The notes under the pieces: generated by a model
Database searches by the model: none
What the model was told of the DNA's origin: nothing
Seen by the model: the letters and a program-made list of their open reading frames with translations, nothing else
NCBI GenBank assembly: GCA_015655375.1
Contig: JAATFD010000005.1
Span: 1 to 64,000, forward strand
Reading direction: 5' to 3'
Length of the DNA: 64,000 bases
Source of the DNA: Actinomycetales bacterium
Lineage (GTDB): Bacteria; Actinomycetota; Actinomycetes; Actinomycetales; Actinomycetaceae
Translations under genes and position numbers: made by a program
Part shown: piece after piece, positions 52,494 to 61,481 of the stretch
Layout of the letters: every line of letters starts with the position of its first letter
Position numbering within the stretch: the first letter of the stretch is position 1

Positions 52494-53732
52494 TCAGGCG
52501 GTGACGGCCCGCCTGGATCTCCGGGCAAGCTTGACGATGAACGGCGACAGCACGGCGCCGATCGCGTAGAGAACGATGACCAGGATGAACGCGGCCGTGA
52601 AGGACTTCGTCGCGTCGTAGATGCGGGCGTAGAGCAGGGGCGCGATCCCGGAGAAGACGAAGATGCCCGAGGAGACCCAGGAATAGATCTCCGTGTAGTG
52701 GGCGGTTCCGAATCCTTGGCGCACGAACATCGGGGAGACCACCGTCAGCGCCGCGAAAGCAATCCCGAAGATCGCGACTCCGACGTAGAAGAGCACGACG
52801 TTCGACCCGGACAGGAAGGCGAGCAGAATGCCGACGACGCCACACAGGGACGCGAACACACCCGTGATCGGTGCACCGATGTGGTCAGTCATCCAGCCGA
52901 GGAGGAACTTCCCGACCACGCCGCCGACCATGACGATCGAGACCGCGACCGCGCCGGCCTCCGCGCCCAACGACCCCGTCGAAGCGAAGGACGGAATCTG
53001 CTGGAAGAAGGAGGCGCCTAGGCAGAAGATGCCCGCGACCAAGATCACCAGGTAAAGGGCCATCGAGCTGCGGGCCTGGGAGAAGGTCGCCCCGGATTCC
53101 GTCGTGGTCGTCGTCGCCGTGGCAGTCGCGCCCGCCGCGTCAGAACCAGGTGCCGGGCGCACGAAGATGAGAGTGACGACTGTCGAGACCACCGTGGCAA
53201 CAATTCCGAAGACGAGCCGGGCGTACTGCCACCCATGGGCGCTGATGAGTGACTGACCGATGGGGCTCGCGATGGCCGCCGTGATGCTGAGAGCCGCGCC
53301 CGCAATCCCCAGAGCCGTCCCTGCTCCGTGCTTGTACCACGCATTGATCAGTGTCGGAGCCGCCAGATACATGAAGAAGGCCGACGTCACGCCATAGACC
53401 ACGCCGTAGAGGTGCCACTCCCAGGCCTGTGTGGCGAAGGCGGTCGCAATCGTCGCGAGGCCGTAGACGAGGCACGAAATGGTGAGGGCCCACCGGGGGT
53501 TCGACCGCGCGAGGATCTTGCCGGCGAACGGCGTGCACACCGCAGCGACCCACGGAGCGATCGTCATGTAGAGGGACGCCGTCGTCCTGCTCCACCCGAA
53601 CTGGTCCATGACGGGTTGGAGGAAAATGCCAGAGGTGTTGCCGATGATGCCGACGGGGATGGCATAGAAGCCGATCGCCGCGACCAGGATCAGCGGGGCA
53701 TAGCCCGGCCTCTTGGAGGTTGTGGACTCCAT
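52494..53732 (-). CDS. MFS transporter, BaiG/OFA-like, first of the cluster
   Basis: A 412-residue 12-helix permease related to the second one (43552-44904). It starts PGYAPLILVAAIGFYAIPVGIIGNTSGIF and carries FGWSRTTASLYM, ISAHGWQYARLVFG and a C-terminal RQGFGTAHYTEIYSW stretch. The group includes BaiG and oxalate/formate-like antiporters. A short hairpin covers the stop codon (52486-52507). It is likely to import the pathway substrate; which acid is not known. The ribosome-binding site before the ATG at 53732 is weak. Confidence 0.8.
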   Translation of the reverse strand: MESTTSKRPGYAPLILVAAIGFYAIPVGIIGNTSGIFLQPVMDQFGWSRTTASLYMTIAPWVAAVCTPFAGKILARSNPRWALTISCLVYGLATIATAFATQAWEWHLYGVVYGVTSAFFMYLAAPTLINAWYKHGAGTALGIAGAALSITAAIASPIGQSLISAHGWQYARLVFGIVATVVSTVVTLIFVRPAPGSDAAGATATATTTTTESGATFSQARSSMALYLVILVAGIFCLGASFFQQIPSFASTGSLGAEAGAVAVSIVMVGGVVGKFLLGWMTDHIGAPITGVFASLCGVVGILLAFLSGSNVVLFYVGVAIFGIAFAALTVVSPMFVRQGFGTAHYTEIYSWVSSGIFVFSGIAPLLYARIYDATKSFTAAFILVIVLYAIGAVLSPFIVKLARRSRRAVTA

Positions 53733-53773
53733 GTGAGTGTCTTTCTTCTCGTTTTCGAAGCTGAGGGGATGAA

Positions 53774-55000
53774 TCAGGAATCCGACCGGAGGATTCCCTT
53801 GTCATAGAGGGAGGAGATCTCCTCCGGGGCGTAGCCGAGTTCCGCGAGGACGTCCCTCGTGTCGAAGTCGTAGGGCGCACCGCTGCGCACGATCTCGCTC
53901 GGGTTGTTAACGAATCTCGGCACGGGTCGCACGCCCTTGACGGTCTCGCCCTCAGGCGTGGCCGGAAGGTCGACGAACATCCCGCGTGCCTGGTAGTGGG
54001 GGTTCTCGAGAAGGTCGCGATAGCCCATGATCGGGCTGACGGCGACGCCCGCGGCACCCAGCGTCTGCTCGACCTCGGCAACGGTGTGACTGGCGCAGAA
54101 CCCTTCGAGCTTCTCGTTGAACTTGCGGGCGCGCTCCGGACGATCGCGATTGATCGACTGGATCGGTCCTTCGAAGTCCGGGTCACCTTCCAGGCCGAAG
54201 AGGTGGATCATTCCGGCGATCGGCTTGGCGCCGCCCACCGCGATGAAGATCCATCCATCGCTGCACATCTGCGTCCCCTTGCACGCGCCGACCGTGTCGA
54301 GGTTACCCATGCGCGCCGCTTGCTTGCCGAAATTGATGCCGTCAGTCATGTAGGAGCCCTGGATCCGGGCAAGTGCCTCGAACTGAGCCATGTCGATCGA
54401 CTCGCCGCGGCCCGTCTTCGACGCATTGATGTAGGCGGCCAACGCGGCCCACGCGGCGAACAGGCCGGTGACGAAATCACCGAGGAATGGCTTGGTCACA
54501 TAGGGAGGCAGGGGATCGGGGAAACCATTGATCGCCATGTAGCCGCTGAACGCCTGACCGATCGAGTCGAAGGACGCGCGACGCAGATAGGACGGATCCC
54601 CCTGCTGGCCGAAACCGGAGACATGGACGATGACGAGCTTCGGGTTGATCGCCCACAGTGTCTCGTCATCCAGTCCCCATCCCGCCCATGTCCCCCCTCG
54701 CGAGGACTCGACGAGCATGTCGGCATCGGCGAGCAACCGGGAGAGAACCTCCTTGCCCTCCGGCGTCGGGATGTTCAGGGTGATGGAGCGTTGGTTCGCT
54801 CGTTCCTGGCGCCAGGATTCGGGATACATGCGGTACATGTCAGGCACGCGGGTGCTCTCGACCTGGATGACATCGGCCCCCTGCTCAGCGAAGAGTTCGC
54901 ACATGAAGGGGCCTGCCACCACGGACGAAGCGTTGATGACCCTCAGGTCGCGCAGTGTCCCGAACATCTCTCGTTGCTCTGTTCTCACGTTCTCACTCAT
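53774..55000 (-). CDS. CaiB/BaiF-type family III CoA-transferase, copy 1
   Basis: A 408-residue class III CoA-transferase. The nucleotide/CoA-binding N terminus (LRDLRVINASSVVAGPFMCELFAEQGADVIQVE), the catalytic aspartate D175 in PFLGDFVTGL, GRGESIDMAQFEALARIQ and the NPHYQARGMFV end are typical. These enzymes move CoA from one acid to another without ATP, as in carnitine (CaiB) and bile-acid (BaiF) pathways. The ATG at 55000 has GGAG directly adjacent, a poor spacing; internal starts at 54988 or 54967 are possible. About 35% of positions visibly match copy 2. Confidence 0.88.
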   Translation of the reverse strand: MSENVRTEQREMFGTLRDLRVINASSVVAGPFMCELFAEQGADVIQVESTRVPDMYRMYPESWRQERANQRSITLNIPTPEGKEVLSRLLADADMLVESSRGGTWAGWGLDDETLWAINPKLVIVHVSGFGQQGDPSYLRRASFDSIGQAFSGYMAINGFPDPLPPYVTKPFLGDFVTGLFAAWAALAAYINASKTGRGESIDMAQFEALARIQGSYMTDGINFGKQAARMGNLDTVGACKGTQMCSDGWIFIAVGGAKPIAGMIHLFGLEGDPDFEGPIQSINRDRPERARKFNEKLEGFCASHTVAEVEQTLGAAGVAVSPIMGYRDLLENPHYQARGMFVDLPATPEGETVKGVRPVPRFVNNPSEIVRSGAPYDFDTRDVLAELGYAPEEISSLYDKGILRSDS

Positions 55001-55023
55001 CTCCGTGTCGTCATCGACGTGTT

Positions 55024-56262
55024 TCAGTCGCTGGTGGTCTCGAAATAGGGGGACCGGGCCAAGGCTCTCGTGGAAGACAACCTCTCCCGGATGGTCGCTG
55101 GAACGCCGAGTTCGTCGAGAATGTCGTCGTTGTCCATCCCGATCGTCGGAGCACCGCGCCAGATGCGGCCCGGTCGATTGGCGACCTCCGGAACGACTTT
55201 GATGCCCGGAACAGTGGTGCTCCCGTCGGAGGCGGTCCATTCGGTGAACACACCCCGGGCCCGGTACTGCGGGTTGTCAACCGCATGGGCGTAATCCATC
55301 AGTTGGGAACACGGGATGCCCTGGCCGGCGAGTTCGTCCTCTGCCTCCTGAGCGGTCCGGGTTGAGATGAACGTGGCAAAGGCGCTCTCGAGGACGGCGG
55401 CGGCGTCGGTGTCGACCGGCACGTAGGACAGCCCACTCGGAAACAATTCAGAATCTCCGGGCAGACCCAGCAGCGGCAACAGGCGACGCATCACACCGCT
55501 GCCGAGGGCGAGGACGTAGATCTCTTCCCCGTCGGCGCAGGTGTAGGTCCCGTAGACGGCGCAGATCCGGGAGTGCGAGCCCTCCTTGACGTAATCGAGG
55601 CCATAGCGCAGGAAGTCTGTCGGATAATTCGCCTGGGTGCGGATCATTGCTTCGAACTGGGCGATGTCAAGGCTTTCACCACGCCCCGTTTCCACGCGCT
55701 TGAGGAGCGCAGCCACAGACATCCCGAATGCGTAGAACGCCGCCGTGTAATCGGCGGGGAAGGGCATCGCTGGAGCAGAGGGCTGGCCAGGAAGACCGTT
55801 CATCCGCATGGCGCACCCGAACGCCTGGGCGATCGGATCGTAGCTGGCGCGACGGACGTAGTTGTCTTCCCCCGTCTGTCCGAATCCGGAGATGTGAGCA
55901 ATGACGAGGCCGGGGTTACGCTCCCACAGGACCTCGTCGCTCAGGCCCAGCCGGGCGAAACGGCCACCGACCGAGGCCTCAATGAGGACGTCGGTGGTAG
56001 CGATCAGGGAGAGGAGGATCTCATGGCCCTCCTCGCACAGGTAATCGAGAGAGAGGCTGCGCATGTTGCGTCGATCCTGTTGCCAGGCCCCACTGCGGCG
56101 GGCAACCCGCGACGAATCGACGGAATGCGGGTTCTCGATCCAGATCACGTCGGCACCGTGCTCGGCGAAGAGCTCACCGGCGAAGGGCGCAGCGACCGAT
56201 TGCCCCATCATCACCACGCGGTAGTCGGACAGCAGCCCGAAGTCCGGCTTCGCTCGCACCAT
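55024..56262 (-). CDS. CaiB-like family III CoA-transferase, copy 2, first gene of the cluster
   Basis: A 412-residue CaiB relative closer to E. coli CaiB than copy 1. Shared stretches are APFAGELFAEHGADVIWIEN, SLSLDYLCEEGHEILLSLI, PGLVIAHISGFGQTGE, IAQAFGCAMRMNG, PADYTAAF with the catalytic D171, TGRGESLDIAQFEAMIR and NPQYRARGVFTEW. RPGRIWRGAPTIGMDNDDIL follows. CaiB moves CoA between carnitine, crotonobetaine and gamma-butyrobetaine. The ATG at 56262 has AAGGGG upstream; a GTG one codon earlier is equivalent. It opens the minus-strand cluster. Confidence 0.9.
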   Translation of the reverse strand: MVRAKPDFGLLSDYRVVMMGQSVAAPFAGELFAEHGADVIWIENPHSVDSSRVARRSGAWQQDRRNMRSLSLDYLCEEGHEILLSLIATTDVLIEASVGGRFARLGLSDEVLWERNPGLVIAHISGFGQTGEDNYVRRASYDPIAQAFGCAMRMNGLPGQPSAPAMPFPADYTAAFYAFGMSVAALLKRVETGRGESLDIAQFEAMIRTQANYPTDFLRYGLDYVKEGSHSRICAVYGTYTCADGEEIYVLALGSGVMRRLLPLLGLPGDSELFPSGLSYVPVDTDAAAVLESAFATFISTRTAQEAEDELAGQGIPCSQLMDYAHAVDNPQYRARGVFTEWTASDGSTTVPGIKVVPEVANRPGRIWRGAPTIGMDNDDILDELGVPATIRERLSSTRALARSPYFETTSD

Positions 56263-56615
56263 CACTGAACCCCTTCATCGGCGGAATAACGGCCATCCCG
56301 ATACCCAAAGCCGCTCCTGCAGCCGCTTGATAGTCCTAATCGTATGGATAAGTAATCTTTAATCGACGGGACCAAGGCCCCACCCCCAGTCGTCCCTCCA
56401 CCGGCTTCACCACGGATTCGGGAAGGGACACCAAGCAAAAGGACCAGGAAGACTGAACCTGACCAGGAATCGATTCCTTGTTCATCGTGACCGGGATTCG
56501 ACCACAGGCGGAGGGAGCACCCGATCGGCGAACTAGGGTGTGCCTCCGAGAGGCCGGATTCCCGTCCTCGGTGCTTCCATCGGGAGCAACATCCATCGCC
56601 GGTCGAAGGAGAGTG
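56263..56615. other. 353-base divergent region between the CoA cluster and the ABC importer
   Basis: Must contain promoters for both units. The part 56326-56380 is A/T-rich. No convincing -35/-10 pair or known operator is seen. A plus-strand frame from 56478 continues into the permease, but the GAAGGAGAG at 56605 sets the true start at 56616. Confidence 0.45.
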
Positions 56616-57518
56616 ATGGCATCCGAGCGCAGGAGCGGTCCATCCTCGGGCGGCGCACGCCGAAGCAGGATCCTCAGCGGTTGGGCCCTTCTGGCGCCCA
56701 GCTTGTTCGGGATCGTCGTGTTCCTCCTGATTCCGATCGTCGTCGTCGCGTGGCTGAGCACTCAGCACTGGGATCTGATCGGACGGCCGCGCTTCGTCGG
56801 ATTAGACAACTGGATATCGGTGCTCTCCGATCCCAGCTTCACCCACTCGTTGCTCGTCACCGCCGAGCTGGCACTTCTAGTGATCCCGCTGCAGACGGCC
56901 CTGGGCCTGCTCCTGGCAGCCCTGTTGAGCCGGAGACTTCCCGGATCTGCCTTCTTCCGCGTGGTCTATGTGATCCCGTGGGTGTGTGCACCATTGGCCC
57001 TGGGAATTGTGTGGAAGTGGATCTTCGCCCCGACCGGCGGCGCACTCAACGCCCTGCTCGGCACAGACATCGCGTGGTTGACCGAACCCTCTCTGGCACT
57101 GCCGGCCATCGCCGCCGTCAACATCTGGTCCCAGGTCGGCTACATCTCGCTGTTCTTCATGGCGGGACTTGCGTCAATCCCCGATTCCGTGATCGAGGCA
57201 GCCCGCGTGGATGGCGCCTCGCCGGCCCGAATCTTCTGGAGCATCAAACTGCCGCTGATCCGTCCCACCTTGTTCTTCGTCCTCGTCACGACGATCATCT
57301 CGGTCTTCCAGGTCTTTGACAGCATCTATGCATTGACCGAGGGCGGGCCCGGGGATTCCACGAACACCCTCGCCTATCGCGTCTACGACCTGGCGTTCAC
57401 CAGTTTTGACCTAGGGCGCGCAGGGGTGACTGCGATGATTCTCTTCGTCATCCTCGTCGCCGTCACCCTGCTTCAGCAGCTTTGGTTCAGACGGAGGATC
57501 ACCTATGATCTCGGTTGA
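56616..57518 (+). CDS. Sugar-type ABC transporter permease 1
   Basis: A 300-residue inner-membrane permease of the carbohydrate uptake (CUT1, MalF-like) family. It has six hydrophobic segments and the EAA loop for ATPase contact (EAARVDGASPARIFWSIKLPLIRP). The ATG at 56616 has GAAGGAGAGTG upstream. The next permease begins 14 bases before its stop. No ATP-binding gene is nearby; such importers often share a multifunctional ATPase (MsiK type). Confidence 0.92.
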   Translation: MASERRSGPSSGGARRSRILSGWALLAPSLFGIVVFLLIPIVVVAWLSTQHWDLIGRPRFVGLDNWISVLSDPSFTHSLLVTAELALLVIPLQTALGLLLAALLSRRLPGSAFFRVVYVIPWVCAPLALGIVWKWIFAPTGGALNALLGTDIAWLTEPSLALPAIAAVNIWSQVGYISLFFMAGLASIPDSVIEAARVDGASPARIFWSIKLPLIRPTLFFVLVTTIISVFQVFDSIYALTEGGPGDSTNTLAYRVYDLAFTSFDLGRAGVTAMILFVILVAVTLLQQLWFRRRITYDLG

Positions 57519-58362
57519 CCGCACAGGACGCACCCGCCTGCCCGGAGCCGTCCTCACGTACGCAGTGCTGATCCTCGGGGCGTTGTCGGTCCTCGGGCCA
57601 TTCGCACTGAGCGCCATGACCTCGCTGAAGAGCCCCCAACAATTCGCCTCCGGAGCGCCGCTGTCGTTGCCTGATCCGGTAACGTTGGAGAACTACGCGA
57701 CCCTTCTGTCCGGCACCACAGCCGATTTCACGAGGGCTTTCGCGGTGACCGCGGGCGTCGTCGTGATCGTCCTCGTCGGACAGATGCTCTTCTCTGTGAT
57801 GGCAGCCTTCGCGTTCGCGCGCATCGATTTTCCCGGACGGGACGCGCTGTTCTGGGTCTATCTGACGACGCTGATGGTCCCACCCGTCGTCACGGTCGTC
57901 CCGCTGTACCTGATGATGGTCCAGTTGGGCCTGCGCAACACCTTCTGGGCGTTGGTCCTGCCCTACGTCTTCGGTTCGCCCTATGCGATCTTCCTGCTGC
58001 GCGAGTATTTCCGCTCGATCTCCCAGGACATCATCGACGCGGCCCGACTCGACGGCGCGGGCACATGGACGCTGCTCACCCGCATCGTCGTTCCCCTGTC
58101 CCGCCCGATCATCACGACCCTAGCGATCATCACCTTCGTGTCCCACTGGAACAACTTCATGTGGCCGCTCATCGTCACCACCGGGCCGAAGTGGCAGGTG
58201 ATCACGGTCGCAACCGCCGGGTTACAGTCCCAGTACAACGGAAACTGGACGCTCATCATGGCCGCAACGACCCTCGCCATCGCCCCATTGATCGTCATCT
58301 TCGCGATCTTCAACAAACAGATCGTCTCCTCAATCTCGATCTCGATCACCGGATTTCGGTGA
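57505..58362 (+). CDS. Sugar-type ABC transporter permease 2
   Basis: A 285-residue MalG-like CUT1 permease. The N-terminal helix is followed by a long periplasmic loop, five more helices and the EAA loop DAARLDGAGTWTLLTRIVVPLSRP. FVSHWNNFMWPLIVT is the usual stretch before the fifth helix. The ATG at 57505 overlaps permease 1 by 14 bases, so it is translationally coupled. The substrate is set by the binding protein that follows. Confidence 0.92.
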   Translation: MISVDRTGRTRLPGAVLTYAVLILGALSVLGPFALSAMTSLKSPQQFASGAPLSLPDPVTLENYATLLSGTTADFTRAFAVTAGVVVIVLVGQMLFSVMAAFAFARIDFPGRDALFWVYLTTLMVPPVVTVVPLYLMMVQLGLRNTFWALVLPYVFGSPYAIFLLREYFRSISQDIIDAARLDGAGTWTLLTRIVVPLSRPIITTLAIITFVSHWNNFMWPLIVTTGPKWQVITVATAGLQSQYNGNWTLIMAATTLAIAPLIVIFAIFNKQIVSSISISITGFR

Positions 58363-58434
58363 GGCCCCGCCCGCGCACACAGCGTCTTCCATCCGTATTC
58401 CTCCACGCGTCATTCCGGAAAGGACATTCCATCC

Positions 58435-59790
58435 ATGGGAAAGTCACGCATCGTCGCGGCGAGCGCACTCCTGGCCGCCACCGGCCTCGCTCTCACGGCC
58501 TGCTCCACATCGGGAGGCGGAGGCCAAAGCTCCGACTCTGGCTCCGCTGAACCCGTCACCGTCACATTCCGCACGTGGGACCAGTCCGCGGCCGACGCCT
58601 ATCAGCAGTCCTTCGCGGAGTTCACCCAGCAGAACCCGAACATCTCGGTCACCGTCACCGTCGTGCCCTGGGCGGACTACTTCACGAAATTGCGGACGGA
58701 CATCGCTGCGGGTGACGCCGACGATCTCTTCTGGATCAACAGCGCCTCCTTCGGCCCCTACGCGTCCACCGGCAATCTGATCGATGTCAGCAACGCTCTG
58801 GGCACGGACGCCGAACAGGCGTGGGACTCCAAGGTTGTCGACCAGTTCACCCAGGACGGAAAACTCTGGGGAGTTCCCCAGACCTCCGACGGCGGCATCG
58901 CGCTGTACTACAACAAGTCCCTCGTCCAGGAAGCCGGGATCGATGACACCACGCTGTCCTCTCTGTCCTGGAGCCCGGACGGAACCGGGGACACCCTGCT
59001 TCCCACCGCCGAGAAACTGACGAAGGACTCCCAGGGTCGCACCGCTGACCAGGCCGACTTCGACTCCTCCGACGTCCAGCAGTGGGGGTACAACGCCGCT
59101 CAGGACCTGCAGGCGATCACGCTGCCCTTCATCGGGTCGAACGGCGGCACCTTCCAGGACGGTGACACGTTCACCTTCTCGAACCCGTTGACCGAGGACG
59201 CCCTCGGCTATGTCGTCTCCCTGATCAATGATCACCACGTCTCGCCGTCGGCGGCGGACACCAACTCCGACGGGTCCTACTCGCTCAACCAGTTCCTCCA
59301 GGGGAAGATGGCCCTGTTCCAGTCCGGCCTGTACAACCTGTCGAACATCGCCACGAGCGCCCAGTTCGACTGGGGCGTCACCCTCCAGCCGTCTGGTCCG
59401 GCGGGACGAGTGAGTGTCTCCAACGGCTTGGTCGTCGCCGGCAACGCCAACAGCGCCCATCTCGACGCGACTCAGAAGGTCCTCGCCTGGCTCGGCACGA
59501 CTGAGGGCAATCAGTACATCGGAGCAAGCGGAGCGAACCTTCCTGCCGTCACGGCTGCCCAGCAGGTCTACTTCGACTACTGGAAGAGCCAGGGCGTGGA
59601 CGTCTCGCCCTTCTTCGATGTCGTCAAGGACGGCGCCACGACCATCCCAGCCCCAGTCGGCAGCAACTTCAACGCAGCCAGCACCGCCTACTCGAAGATC
59701 CTCGATGAGGTCTACCTCGGTCGTCTCTCCATTGACGAGGGCGCTCCCCAGGCCGACGAGGCGGCGAACACGGTGGTCAACGGAGGCTGA
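58435..59790 (+). CDS. Sugar-type ABC substrate-binding lipoprotein
   Basis: A 451-residue family 1 solute-binding protein. The signal peptide ends in LTACS (lipid-modified Cys at about residue 23). A Ser/Gly linker and the mature lobe follow, with VTFRTWDQSAADAYQQSFAEF, WGVPQTSDGGIALYYNKSLV and FLQGKMALFQSGLYNL. It captures the sugar for the two permeases. The fold is like that of maltose, raffinose or galactoside binders; the ligand is unknown. The ATG at 58435 has GGAAAGGA upstream. A C-tract follows the gene. Confidence 0.93.
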   Translation: MGKSRIVAASALLAATGLALTACSTSGGGGQSSDSGSAEPVTVTFRTWDQSAADAYQQSFAEFTQQNPNISVTVTVVPWADYFTKLRTDIAAGDADDLFWINSASFGPYASTGNLIDVSNALGTDAEQAWDSKVVDQFTQDGKLWGVPQTSDGGIALYYNKSLVQEAGIDDTTLSSLSWSPDGTGDTLLPTAEKLTKDSQGRTADQADFDSSDVQQWGYNAAQDLQAITLPFIGSNGGTFQDGDTFTFSNPLTEDALGYVVSLINDHHVSPSAADTNSDGSYSLNQFLQGKMALFQSGLYNLSNIATSAQFDWGVTLQPSGPAGRVSVSNGLVVAGNANSAHLDATQKVLAWLGTTEGNQYIGASGANLPAVTAAQQVYFDYWKSQGVDVSPFFDVVKDGATTIPAPVGSNFNAASTAYSKILDEVYLGRLSIDEGAPQADEAANTVVNGG

Positions 59791-59811
59791 CCACCAGACG
59801 GAGAGTCCACA

Positions 59812-59821
59812 CCCCCCCCCC
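59812..59821. repeat. Poly-C tract
   Basis: Ten C in a row, 22 bases after the binding-protein stop and in non-coding DNA. It could be an assembly-uncertain homopolymer. Confidence 0.6.
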
Positions 59822-59917
59822 GACGGTGTCGCAGATGCTGACAAGATCGGCGTCAACCGAGTGAGGACACGCGCAACACCTGCCATTTCGTCCGGAGGGA
59901 GTCGGTGCTCGACTCCC

Positions 59918-61297
59918 CTACTTCCCCAGCTCCGTCAGGGTCTCATCGATGGCGCCGACCAACCAGTCGATATCGCCCTCGGCAAAGGGCAAGGGCGGGC
60001 GCAACTTGAGCACGTTCGAGGAGTGCCCCGCCACCGACGTCAGGACGTGGCGATCGCGCAGTCCCTCGATGACGTCCAGAGCGAGGGTGCCATCGGGGTC
60101 AGGTGCCTCCGACAGACCACTCTTCGCCTGCCCGACCTCACCCGCGCTCGGCTCTTCGACGAGCTCAAGCCCGGTGAACTGCCCGGCCCCTCGGATGTCG
60201 CCGATGCAGGGATGGACCTGCGCCAATCCCCGCAGCTCCTCACGCAGGCTGTCTCCGACCAGCAGGGCATGCTCTTGCAGGTTCTCCACCTGGAGGACGT
60301 GTAGTACGGCACGTGCCGCAGCCATCGCGACAGGGTTCCCACCGAAGGTGTTGAAGTAGGGCAACTTGTCGGAGAAGGCCGTCATCACCTCGGCCCGCCC
60401 CAACAGCCCCGAGGCCGGAATCCCATTGGCCATCGGCTTGCCGATCGTCACCAGGTCGGGGACGATCCCATGGCGTGCGAACCCCCAGAACGAATCGCCG
60501 GTGCGCCCGAAGCCGGGCTGGACCTCGTCGGCGATCCAGATCCCACCGTTGCGATGGACGAGGTCAACGACCGGACGCAGCATCCCGACCGGATCAGGGA
60601 AGACCCCGTCGGAAGAGAAGATCGAATCAGCCAGGACCCCCGCGAATGTCACCCCCGACGTTGCCAGGTCATCGATCGCAGCCTGGACCTGGCCCGCGAA
60701 CCACTCGCCGATGTCGGGGGTGCGTACCCGGTAGCGGTCTGGCGGATCGACCAACCGGACGAAGGGGAGGATCGGCTGGCCGGAGCCCAGGGCGGGAGAC
60801 ATTCCCGAGGTCAGGTAGGACGTCCCGTGGTAGGCCTCACGCGTGACGATGATGCCTGTGCCACCGCTGTATTCCTGGGCCACACGCACAGCGAGGTCAT
60901 TGGCCTCCGACCCTGTGCACATGTACATCGCGGTGTCGATCTCGGCGGGGAAGGTCGCCAACAGCTCCTCCGTGTAGTCGACGATCTCATCACCGAGGTA
61001 ACGCGTGTGGGTGTTGATCCGGCGTAGCTGCTCGGTCACCGCCCGTGTGACGGCGGGGTGGGCGTGACCGATGCTCGGGACGTTGTTGTAGACGTCGAGG
61101 TACTTCGTGCCCTGCGCGTCGAAGACGTACTGACCCGACCCAGACACCAGATGGACGGGCCGCCGATAGAAGAGGCGATAGGCGCCGCCCAGGACTCTTT
61201 CCCTGCGCTCAAGGAGTGCCTCGTCCTCGGGGTCGAGGGGATCGCCGAGCCCTGATCGGTAGCTGTTCGCATCCATGATTGTCGAACGAGTGGGCAT
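59918..61297 (-). CDS. Class III PLP enzyme, AGXT2L-like (phosphoethanolamine phospho-lyase candidate)
   Basis: A 459-residue PLP protein. K287 in TIGKPMANGIP forms the aldimine and D257 in IWIADEVQPGFGR contacts the pyridine nitrogen. The fold is that of class III aminotransferases, but the sequence tracks human ETNPPL/PHYKPL more than ordinary GABA or ornithine enzymes. Examples are YRLFYRRPVHLV, GQYVFDAQGTKYLDVYNNV, INTHTRYLGDEIVDYTEELL, CTGSEANDLAVRVAQEY and LPYFNTFGGNPV. Those enzymes cleave phosphorylated amino alcohols to an aldehyde, ammonia and phosphate. The divergent APH-fold kinase and ethanolamine-type permease support that reading. The ribosome-binding site is weak; an ATG at 61276 is an alternative. 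Confidence 0.78.
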   Translation of the reverse strand: MPTRSTIMDANSYRSGLGDPLDPEDEALLERRERVLGGAYRLFYRRPVHLVSGSGQYVFDAQGTKYLDVYNNVPSIGHAHPAVTRAVTEQLRRINTHTRYLGDEIVDYTEELLATFPAEIDTAMYMCTGSEANDLAVRVAQEYSGGTGIIVTREAYHGTSYLTSGMSPALGSGQPILPFVRLVDPPDRYRVRTPDIGEWFAGQVQAAIDDLATSGVTFAGVLADSIFSSDGVFPDPVGMLRPVVDLVHRNGGIWIADEVQPGFGRTGDSFWGFARHGIVPDLVTIGKPMANGIPASGLLGRAEVMTAFSDKLPYFNTFGGNPVAMAAARAVLHVLQVENLQEHALLVGDSLREELRGLAQVHPCIGDIRGAGQFTGLELVEEPSAGEVGQAKSGLSEAPDPDGTLALDVIEGLRDRHVLTSVAGHSSNVLKLRPPLPFAEGDIDWLVGAIDETLTELGK

Positions 61298-61394
61298 ATG
61301 TCTGCTCGATTCAATCTTTTCTATTTCTTGACTCTAACCAGGGCCAGCATGCCCCATTTTCCGGATGCGCGTCCACAAACCGGCTGGTCAAAGA

Positions 61395-61412
61395 TCATAT
61401 CGTGGTCATATC
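61395..61412. promoter_or_regulatory. Tandem TCATATC repeats between the PLP enzyme and the kinase
   Basis: TCATATC occurs at 61395-61401 and again at 61406-61412, 11 bases (about one helical turn) apart, in an A/T-rich 184-base divergent region. It looks like an operator for one factor acting on both genes. Confidence 0.4.
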
Positions 61413-61481
61413 ACTAGGATTTTTTGACCTGTAATTGTATCTTCCATGTGCCGGACATATCCAGCACTTGAGGGAGGCACG

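Noticed and set aside
40268-56262. A plain carnitine (cai) operon
   Set aside because: caiT, caiE and a clear caiD are missing and a BaiCD-type reductase, a ligase fusion and two MFS carriers are present, so carnitine is only one possible substrate.
40268-56262. A complete bile-acid (bai) operon
   Set aside because: BaiE (7-alpha-dehydratase) and BaiA (3-alpha-dehydrogenase) are not found; only BaiF-, BaiCD- and BaiG-like members occur.
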